Part shown: positions 7,809-16,200 of the stretch, piece after piece
Layout: the number at the start of each line of letters is the position of its first letter
How positions within the stretch are numbered: position 1 is the first letter of the stretch
From: an uncultured Clostridia bacterium
GTDB lineage: Bacteria > Bacillota > Clostridia > Lachnospirales > CAG-274
Assembly (NCBI GenBank): GCA_947585865.1
Contig: CANPXH010000019.1
Span: 1 to 39,880 of the forward strand
Reading direction: 5' to 3'
Length of the DNA: 39,880 nucleotides
Position numbers and translations under genes: made by a program
The notes under the pieces: model-generated
What the model was told of the DNA's origin: nothing
Database searches by the model: none
The model's input: the letters and a program-made list of their open reading frames with translations, nothing else

Positions 7809-7857
7809 AACCCCACCGTCAGCCCTTGGCTGCCACCTCCCCTTACGAAGGGAAGGA
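7809..7857 (+). repeat. Dispersed intergenic repeat, copy 2
   Basis: Contains CAGCC/GGCTG and CCCTT/GAAGGG hairpins in the same order as copy 1 at 386-440. It lies between the DUF4956 stop and the terminator at 7896. Confidence 0.5.
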
Positions 7858-7895
7858 TTGAAATGACAAGTTATATAAAAAGATATCCCATTTGT

Positions 7896-7930
7896 AAAAG
7901 AAGCTATCACAAAATGTGATAGCTTCTCTT
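7896..7930. terminator. Bidirectional terminator between DUF4956 and the amidase
   Basis: A perfect 13-bp inverted repeat (7899-7911 with 7915-7927, three-base loop) is flanked by TTTTAC on the minus side and CTTAAATTT on the plus side. It suits the minus-strand amidase best and may also stop the plus-strand transcript. Confidence 0.8.
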
Positions 7931-7937
7931 AAATTTA

Positions 7938-8762
7938 TTATTGCACATTAAAATGCTTGTCTATGCCGTTGGCTATACCTACCGCAAGCTTATGCTGATA
8001 GTCGTTGTCATTGAGCAGGCGATCCTCTTGGGGATTTGTCATAAAGCCCATTTCCACAATGGTCACAGGCACTCTGCTCCAATTTATGCCGCTCATAGTA
8101 TCTGTTTCTGTTATGCCCCTGTTTTTAGCTCCCGTTGCCGCACAAAGGCAATCGAGTATGCTTTCGGAAAGGCTTCGGCTTTGGGCATAGAGATCGCCGC
8201 AGTAGGGATTGGATGATGTTTGGCACATAGTAAGCGCTCCCGCAACGCTGCTGTCGTTGCTGCCGTTACAGTGTATGCGCACAAAGGCATCGGCATTTGC
8301 GTTGTTTGCAACAGCAGCCCTTTCGGAATTGCTTATACTTACGTCATTCGTCTCTCTTGTCATTATAACGGTGTATCCCCTTGATGTCAGTTCGTCACGA
8401 AGCAAAAGAGATACCTGCAGATTAACTGCATATTCGGGGGTATTGGAAGCAGTGCCTCTTGTTCCCGAAGAGACTCTGGCCTTTTGCTCATCGGATCCGG
8501 GGGCTATAGGCTCTGTGCCGGGATCTCCCTTGCTTTGGTGTCCGGGATCTATTGCTATGACAATGCCCGATGCATTGGAGGAGGTTTGCAAAGCATTTGT
8601 CTGCTGTTCTGTCGGCTGCTCCTCGGCGCTTGATACACCTTCTGATACACCTTCGCCTTCGGCATACTGATTATTTTCTATGACGATCCTTTTGTCCGAC
8701 AATATGAATATTATAAGTGCGGCTATTAAAATAAGAAGTAATATGATAATGTTTCTTTTCAT
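7938..8762 (-). CDS. N-acetylmuramoyl-L-alanine amidase (Amidase_3), membrane anchored
   Basis: A zinc amidase that cuts between muramic acid and the peptide stem outside the cell. The 274-residue product begins with one hydrophobic anchor (5-22) and an acidic low-complexity linker to about 62. The catalytic domain follows: DPGHQ with H75, E110 in the TPEYAVN stretch, RIHCN with H164 (the three zinc ligands) and the catalytic Glu237 in VTIVEMGFMTNP. Its ATG overlaps the YARHG lipoprotein stop by four bases, so both come from one transcript. It resembles CwlD and other sporulation or cell-separation amidases, but no SPOR, SLH or LysM targeting domain is present and the exact role is open. Confidence 0.93.
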   Translation of the reverse strand: MKRNIIILLLILIAALIIFILSDKRIVIENNQYAEGEGVSEGVSSAEEQPTEQQTNALQTSSNASGIVIAIDPGHQSKGDPGTEPIAPGSDEQKARVSSGTRGTASNTPEYAVNLQVSLLLRDELTSRGYTVIMTRETNDVSISNSERAAVANNANADAFVRIHCNGSNDSSVAGALTMCQTSSNPYCGDLYAQSRSLSESILDCLCAATGAKNRGITETDTMSGINWSRVPVTIVEMGFMTNPQEDRLLNDNDYQHKLAVGIANGIDKHFNVQ

Positions 8763-9487
8763 TGTTCCAGGCTCTTTATAAGATCTACGTTGTATTTTTC
8801 CGTTTTGCTGATGTCATTTTCCTTAAAGCTCGGATCCGGTTTGTACCATGGTTTTGAGCTGAAATAGTCACTGTATTTTTCCGTTTTGAAAACATATCCG
8901 TGGCGTGCGAATATTTCATTTCTCATATAAGCAAGAGTTTCCTTCGGATATTTTATAAGCTCCTCCTTCGTGAGCTTTCTTGTGCTGCTGTCGGCAAGAA
9001 GATAATCGTCTGAGCTTTTTTCTTCCTCCTTCGGAGCAGTCTCTTCTTTGCTCTTGGCAGGAGCGGTCTCGGTTTCTTCCTCTGTTTCTTCCTCTGTTTC
9101 TGTTTTATTGTTGTTTTCCGCCTTTGTGTTAAGGCTCAGGTTTTTCTTGATATAATTTCTTATACGTGTTTCGTTTTCCCTTTCCAGATCGGAGAGAGCG
9201 TTGTCGTTGTAGGAAGGATCGGGTCTGTACCATTTTGTGGATGTAAAGTATTTTACATAATTTTCATCGTCAAATATCTTGCCGTGGCGTGCAAATATTT
9301 CCTGATGAGCATATTCCAGTTCTTTTTCACCAAGCTTTTTAAGGTCGTCTTCGGTAATGGTCTTGCTGTCGGAGGGCAGTATATAGTCTGCCTCGTTCTT
9401 TACCTCCTTTGGCATATCTTCTATGCTTATATTGGAGCAGCCTGCCATGAGCAAAGAGCAAAGCAGCAAAGCTATTATTTTCTTCAT
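8759..9487 (-). CDS. Lipoprotein with two YARHG domains
   Basis: A 242-residue exported protein. A signal peptide ends in LMAGC (Cys17), so it should be lipid-anchored to the outer face of the membrane. Two copies of the YARHG domain are seen: residues about 42-92 (core EIFARHGKIFDD, then KWYRPDPSY) and about 165-222 (core EIFARHGYVFKT, then PWYKPDPSF). They are separated by a Glu/Thr-rich, probably disordered linker at about 122-160. YARHG is an extracellular domain of unknown function, suspected to bind peptidoglycan. The pairing with a wall amidase through a four-base overlap supports a cell-wall role, for example directing or restraining the amidase. Start: ATG after GAGGTGA. Confidence 0.88.
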   Translation of the reverse strand: MKKIIALLLCSLLMAGCSNISIEDMPKEVKNEADYILPSDSKTITEDDLKKLGEKELEYAHQEIFARHGKIFDDENYVKYFTSTKWYRPDPSYNDNALSDLERENETRIRNYIKKNLSLNTKAENNNKTETEEETEEETETAPAKSKEETAPKEEEKSSDDYLLADSSTRKLTKEELIKYPKETLAYMRNEIFARHGYVFKTEKYSDYFSSKPWYKPDPSFKENDISKTEKYNVDLIKSLEQ

Positions 9488-9604
9488 TTGGGTTCACCTC
9501 GTTTTAATTAATATGATATCAAGCGCAGTATGGTGCTGCCGCAAAATATTTTGCCTATAAACGTTACAGATGCACAGCGCAGGTCCGTGCTGTTCTTATC
9601 GGTG

Positions 9605-9784
9605 TCATATCTGTTTGTTCACAGTTTCATATTCATTATCAAAATGGAAGTAGGGGCAGGTATATTGGGAATATGTATATTCCCTTGCGGCCTCGTCTTG
9701 ATCTACGTTTATTTCGCATATATCCCCGAATTCCTCGTCATATACAAAATGTGAGCAGTATTCACAGCACTTTTGACTGTTCAT
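9605..9784 (-). CDS. DUF6472-like small protein
   Basis: A 59-residue open frame with ATG at 9784, a GAGGTGA site and a TTGCCA-N18-TATACT promoter. The product is acidic with five cysteines: a CCEYC cluster at residues 6-10, Cys23 in the FGDICEIN stretch and Cys43 in TCPYFHFD. This matches, from memory, the DUF6472 family of small clostridial proteins with a CxxC...C...CPYF pattern, which may bind zinc or an iron-sulfur cluster; function unknown. It stands alone between the YARHG lipoprotein and the giant adhesin. The very good ribosome binding site and family resemblance make it a real gene in spite of its size. Confidence 0.83.
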   Translation of the reverse strand: MNSQKCCEYCSHFVYDEEFGDICEINVDQDEAAREYTYSQYTCPYFHFDNEYETVNKQI

Positions 9785-9802
9785 AGTATCACCTCTTATA
9801 TA

Positions 9803-9832
9803 AGTATATCACATAAGTATGGAATGTGGCAA
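9803..9832 (-). promoter_or_regulatory. Promoter of the DUF6472-like gene
   Basis: Minus-strand TTGCCA, 18 bases, TATACT, with an extended TGTGA before the -10 box. The stretch TTCCATA...TGTGATATACT closely resembles the trpX promoter at 38350-38378. Confidence 0.68.
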
Positions 9833-10073
9833 GGATATAAAATACTTTATTCACAAAATAGTAACAAATTTTGCAAATATTACATTTTTTTATACAGCGG
9901 GCAAAAAGTTCTGTTAAAGGCGTATTCGTCAAAAAGAGTAAACACAAAAGGAATAATTTTGCATAATATACAAATTTCATATCTATTTTAAGTATAACTT
10001 GTTAAAAAAATATTCATAATTACCAAACTTAAGAAAAATTTAAAAAATACTGGATTTTTTACAGTGAATGAAG
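9833..10073. other. AT-rich gap without a gene
   Basis: Very AT-rich sequence upstream of the adhesin leader. A 63-codon minus-strand frame crosses it but lacks a ribosome binding site and family resemblance. A TATAAT at 10074-10079 with a weak TGGATT 17 bases before it could be the adhesin promoter. Confidence 0.5.
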
Positions 10074-10085
10074 TATAATTAAATT

Positions 10086-10241
10086 AATTATAAGAATGGG
10101 ATTATATCTGTTCCGATATAGTTGAAGTGTCAGCTCTGTCGGTTTCAAATATTTTTCGGTCAATAATAATTATGTTCTTTCCTATATAATAAGAAGGATT
10201 TCCGATCTATGAAAGTATAAAAAAGAAGGGTGGTCAGGTAA
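10086..10241 (+). promoter_or_regulatory. Long adhesin leader with a possible H-type pseudoknot
   Basis: If transcription starts after the TATAAT at 10074-10079, the adhesin mRNA has a leader of about 155 bases. In it CCGATA (10113-10118) can pair with TGTCGG (10137-10142), while TTGAAG (10122-10127) in that loop can pair with TTTCAA (10143-10148) directly behind the first stem. This gives an H-type pseudoknot with loops of three and nine bases. I recognise no known riboswitch class. Confidence 0.35.
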
Positions 10242-13200
10242 ATGACTAAACATAAGAAAATCGGGGCAAAGCGGTGCTTTCTTTCGGTGCTGCTCATATT
10301 GACATTCATAACTCAAATGCTTGCAATGCCAAATGCAGATGAGATCATCGATGCTCCCGAAGAGGGCATTTTGGAATCGGCTCTTGAGCCTGTCGGCGAA
10401 TTTATAGACGATGTTTTCGGAGACATTGCAGATCTCAGCGCCGGCACGATCATCACATCTCCCGAGCTGAAATTCAGGAACGCCGATGACGACAATATAA
10501 ACGAAATACCGTCAGGCGAACCGTTCAAGCTGTATTTTTCCGTAGGCGGTGCAAGCGATGTGATTTCCGCCAACGCTCAGATGAGAATAGATATCGAAGG
10601 CGATCTCGACTTTGAGGAATTTGAAGAAAAGGGCTGGAAAGACGGTTCTGCGATCACAAGAAACGTTGCGGAAAAAGACGGATCACCTATAGAAGTGACA
10701 TTTGTTATGCACGTTGAGGAACAGTCCGACGGCAGCATAAAGAGATATATCACAGCCGAAGGCGGTATAGAAAACGGTACTACATGGATAATGGAATTTG
10801 ACGCCCGTTACAGAGCAGGCGTTACTCTTGACGGCTCCGAGACCGGTGTCAGCCTTAAGGCATATGCGATGAATGACGGCGGCGAATACATTCAGCAGGA
10901 TATAGGCGATGTAAGCGACAATGTCACGGCGCACGCCGAGGCCTCATGGGATCATCTTCTCAACAAGAATTATGATGAGCAGGCTCTTACAAAAGAAGGA
11001 GACGCATATAAGCTCAGTGACGATCTTGTATTCACGATCACGGAATATGACCACAATCTTGTAACAGGCGAGGATACAGACGGAGACGGCATAGCCGATA
11101 CCGATTTGACATATGACGGCCTTTCAAGCGACGAATTGATTGGAAAATATTTTACGTCACAGGTCGACATTGTAAATGAATACACGTTCCCTCGGGGTAT
11201 GTACATACCGAAGAATCAGTTCAATAACAACACTCTTGACGGCGCTGTTACATTGACGGGGGATGGCCTTGAAAATGTGGAGATAATACCCAAGTATGAC
11301 GAAACAGATGCAAACAAAGTAATTGGATTTACCGTAAAGGCCACAAAGAAAACGGCGGACAAGGAAAATCAGATGCCTAAGTTTGACGTTCAGGTCAAGA
11401 TAAATAAGTGGGCGGTAAGCTTTGACGAGACCTTCTCCGAGGAGGACAACGGCGTCACATCAAAGCTGGATACAAAATATTGCGATTACTTTGGTCAAGA
11501 ACACAATATAGAGGGCGGCACGGAGACGACTCTTAAGCTCAGGCTCCCCAGAGAATTCGATGCTTCTCTTGAAAATGCTTTTACAAAGAGCATTGCCGAT
11601 GTATGCGATGCCTTCGGAACATATGATTCATATAACAGCAGCAATGGCTATGTTTTTGCCGGAGATATAATCTTATATAAGATATCAGGCTATAACAACG
11701 GCGACACTGTGCTCAATGATCTTAGCTTCTCCGATACCATCCCGGAGGGTCTTGAGCCTGTGACCCCGGAAGAATTAAATGCCGTAAAGAATAAATTTGA
11801 CAAATACGATTTTAACTCAAAGGATTATTCCGACAAATCTATTTACATAAACGGCGAGCAGTGTGTTGCATGGACAGAAATAGGCGGTCAGCCGGGCGGC
11901 ACCGTTTACTTTGACGGTGAGAATATAGTATTCCAAGGCAGCAACATACAGGGCGGTCAGTCTATTGACGGTTATATTGCACTTAAGGTAAAGGAAGGCT
12001 TCAAAGGCTCTTTATCCAATGTGGCTCATATGACCTATAAAGACACGCCTTATGATGAAGACGTTACCGTAGAAGTACATGAAAAACAGCCGGGTATCGG
12101 CGTTAAAAAGACTGCCGACAGATCTATTGTAAAAGTAGACACGGAATTCAGCTATACAATAGAGCTCAGCAATCCCGGACAGTTAGAGGGTACATATACA
12201 TTTAACGATACTATCCCGGATGAATTGGATATAAACGGCGATGTGACCGTAGAGCCCTTGGGCATTGCAGGGCCGATCAATATAAACGGCAGAGAGATAA
12301 CTCTCGATGAGTTTACAATGCAGCCCGGCGACAAGATAACGATCACCGTTCCCGTAAAGGTAAACAATAAGCTGACCGATGATAACAACAAGTTTACGAA
12401 CACAGCTTATCTTTACAATAAGGAGCTGGATAAAACGGGAGATTCCTCCGTTACTATAGAAAAGGATAATTTCAATCCCGATGCGTATATCTTTACAAAG
12501 GAGGCTTCCGATCCTTATGTAAAGCCGGGAGAGTATGTTGAATATACCATCACTCTTAAAAACGAACAAAATTATCCTGCGGAATATTCAGAGGAGCATC
12601 CTCTTGTTATAGAAGATGAGCTTCCCAACGGGCTCACATATGTAAGCGCCACATCAAGTTCAGACAAATTCAATGTTACCATTGAAGGAAACAAAGTAAA
12701 ATTTACCTGTACTCAGACAGTGGCTGCCCATGAAGGATTTACATTTACAGTACGCGCCAAGGTAAACGAGGACATCGAGCCCGGCACGGTTATCAAAAAT
12801 ACTGCCTATATTATAGAAGAAAACTTTAAAAAGCCGAGCGAGGGCGAAGACAGCGGCAACGGCGGCGAGATACATGTGACAGGCCCCGGCGGAGACACTT
12901 ATGTTGAAAAGAGAATAAGCGACTATCAGGGCAACGATGTTACGGACAGTCATATTCTTCCCGATGAAAATATCGGAAAGGATGTAACATTTACTGTAAA
13001 AGTGAATAATAACAGCAACAATGTATGCAATTCTTTGGATATAAGAGACGTATTGACAGGCGGAAATTACAGCTGCGAGGATACGGGAAATCAGTTAAGA
13101 TTCAAAGTAAAGAGCTTTGAAAGGGTAAGCGGCCTTACAGGCGATGAAGAGTGGGGTTACAATTGCTGGAGCATAGGCGATCCCTATGACTTCCGTGTAA

Positions 13201-16200
13201 CTATAGACAATGATACCTCACAGCCCGATAAAATTGATGAAAACAACAGACTCATACAGAAGCATATAGAAGGCTTTGCCATTCAGCCGGGCGGCTGGAT
13301 AGAGTTTGAGTATACTCTTAAGCTCAAGCAGGGCTTCAGCGTGGGCCAGAACAATGTTACCGTTAATGACGGTTCTTCCGAAGTCAAGTACGGTATGGCA
13401 TCTGCTTATCCTACACTCAGGCTTGAAAAGAAGCAGATAGATGTATCAAATTACAAGCCCGTAAAGGATGAATACGGAAATATCGCAGATAAAAACGGCT
13501 ATACCATAAAGCCCGCCGCTTCAAGGGATGAGCTGTACAGCATTCTTAAGGAACTGAGGTTCACCTACAATATAAGCATATATAACGACAGCAATGCCAA
13601 TTTCACGGACAAAGGCTTTACTATCACGGATATACTTCCCGAAGATATGGAGCTTGTGGAGGATGGCTATGCAGACTGGAATCAGTCCTATACTGTAATA
13701 GTAAGAGGCAATCCCGATGGACCTTATGCCAACAGAAGCGTATTCACGGACTGTGATATACAATATGATACGGTAACCGATCCTAAGACAAACAAGCAGA
13801 GGGTGAAGATAACCGTTACATTCCCCAACGGTATTACCATTTATCCATACGCTCCCGAATATCCCGATAACGACAAGACTGTAAGCGTTGAATATGTTGC
13901 AAAGCTTACAGATGAAAGAGCAAGAGAGCTTGCGGACAATGCTGCGCAGGGCGATGACGGTCTGTTCTATGTTCAGCAAAGCGAGTATGACAACTCTGTT
14001 GCGATAAAGTCCGAAAATGACTTCCTTGAGCCGGGCGGCGATATTACCAAGGAGGAGACAGACAGAAAGACCGTTACCGTAAGGGAGGAGACAATACATC
14101 CCGGTGTTGGCAAGAGGGGCATAGGTTCCTTTGCAGCCTCATCTTCTGTCCTTTCAAATGTAGGCGGCGTTGTTACGGCAGGCGCCAATATAGTATGGAC
14201 AATAGCCGTTATAAACGAGGCTGACGAAAATGGCGGCGGCCTTGTTATGAAGGACTATAAGGTAGAGGATACATTGCCTTTGGTATACACTTATATGAAG
14301 GCGGATGACGTCAGCCTTACCAACTGGAAGCCTACTATCGTCAAGACAAATGAAAAGACAGGGGAGAAAACGACACTCAGATATTTTGATGCTGAGGTAA
14401 CAAAGGGCAGTACGGCAGAGGGTGCTTCCGATGACGAGCGCAAAGATGTTGCCGTGTGGGATTTCACCGGCCTTAGAGATTATGACCTTCAGCCGGGAGA
14501 GTTCCTTGAGATATCCTTTGCCACTACTGTAAAGGACGGTATGGCAGGCGTATCAGGCGTTATAAAGAACGATGCGGCTCTTAAGGTAGCCGGAAGATAT
14601 GATACCGAAAGCATACCTTCGGGCCATGAGATCGAAGGCGGCTTGGGCATAAGCGGTACCTTCAACATACTGAGCCTTGCTACCGAGTCATATAAGGAGA
14701 TCGAGTATACTCCTCATGCGGAGCACAAGAAGGATCCCGTTCACGATACGGGCATAAGCACCGCAAATGAGCCGGACAACTACGTTCAGGGTATGCAGGG
14801 AGAACCTGTTACATATACCCTTAACATAAAGAACAATTCACCTCAGGCTATAAAGGAATTCTCTGTTATAGACCGACTTCCTTTTGTAGGTGATATAGGC
14901 GTTATTACAGATTATGCAAGAGATTCTAAGTTTGATGTGGCTTGGGGCGATTATGTTTCAACTGTGGTAACAGACCGTAAGAACGTCAAGACTGATATTA
15001 CCGATAAGGTAAAGCTCAGCTATTCCAATGACAGGACTACCACATTCAAGGATGAGTACGCTCCCGACTGGAAGGGTGAGAACGGTCTTGTGAACTGGAG
15101 CGATGAGCCTGTTAAGAATACGGCTCTCGTAAGGTTTTTGTTCCCTGCCGAATATGAAGTGGAGCCGGGCGCTCTCGTTCAGATAAAGTTTACCGGCATC
15201 GTGCCAAAGGTTGTTAACAAACTGGGCGAAAGCAATATTGCATGGAATAACTTTGCTTATTCTTTTGCCAAGACAAGAGGCGCTTCTCAGACTCTTATTG
15301 CCGAGCCGGCCAAGGTCGGCGTATGGGTACAGGGTCAGGGCGATGACGGTGAGATAACCATAAATAAGACCTTCAAGTCAAATGACAGCGCAAGAAAGAC
15401 ATTCTACTTCGGCGTTTTTGTAAAGAACGGAGAAAATGATTACGAACAGGTCGGCACTACTTTATCCCTTACAATAAAGGGCTCTCCCGATGGAGCTGCC
15501 GCCAAGGCGGTATTCAGGAACCTGCCTTATGATGCGGATAAGGGTACTGAGTATTACGTATTTGAGACCGATATAAACGGCAAAATACTTGAAGGCGGTC
15601 TTAACGGTTCGGTCAAGGTAGATTACGGTAATAAAGATGATAACAAGGTGATATTGTCAAACGACAGCTATAAGGCGTCTGTCAACATAGTAAATGAGGA
15701 TGTTACTACAACTACCGAATCAACTACGGAGACAACAACGACAACTACCACAACTACTACCACGACTACCACGACTACAACGACCACGACTACAACGACC
15801 ACGACTACAACGACCACAACGTCAACTACGACAACCGAGTCTTCGACCGAGACGACAACCGAGTCTTCGACTGAGACCACAACAACAACTACGACGACAA
15901 CGACTACGACGACCACAACGACAACAACGACGACTACAACGACGACGACCACAACGACCACGACGACCACAACGACAACGACGACCACCACAACGACCAC
16001 GACGACTACGACAACGTCGACATCGACAACGGAGTCAACGTCGGAAACAACTACAGCATCGACAACAAAGCCTCAGGATGAACACAAGTCGACTACCACA
16101 ACGGAGTCAACATCGGAGACTACGACAACGTCAACGTCAACAACGTCAACGTCGACAACGTCAACGTCAACAACATCAACGTCAACGTCAACAACGTCAA

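Noticed and set aside
9789..9980. A 63-codon hydrophobic minus-strand frame
   Set aside because: AT-rich sequence, no ribosome binding site, overlaps the promoter of the small cysteine protein gene.
15668..16000. Long antisense open frames of poly-valine opposite the adhesin stalk (also 16073-16285 and 16224-16622)
   Set aside because: They are the complement of Thr triplets (ACN read as NGT), with no ribosome binding site or plausible protein.
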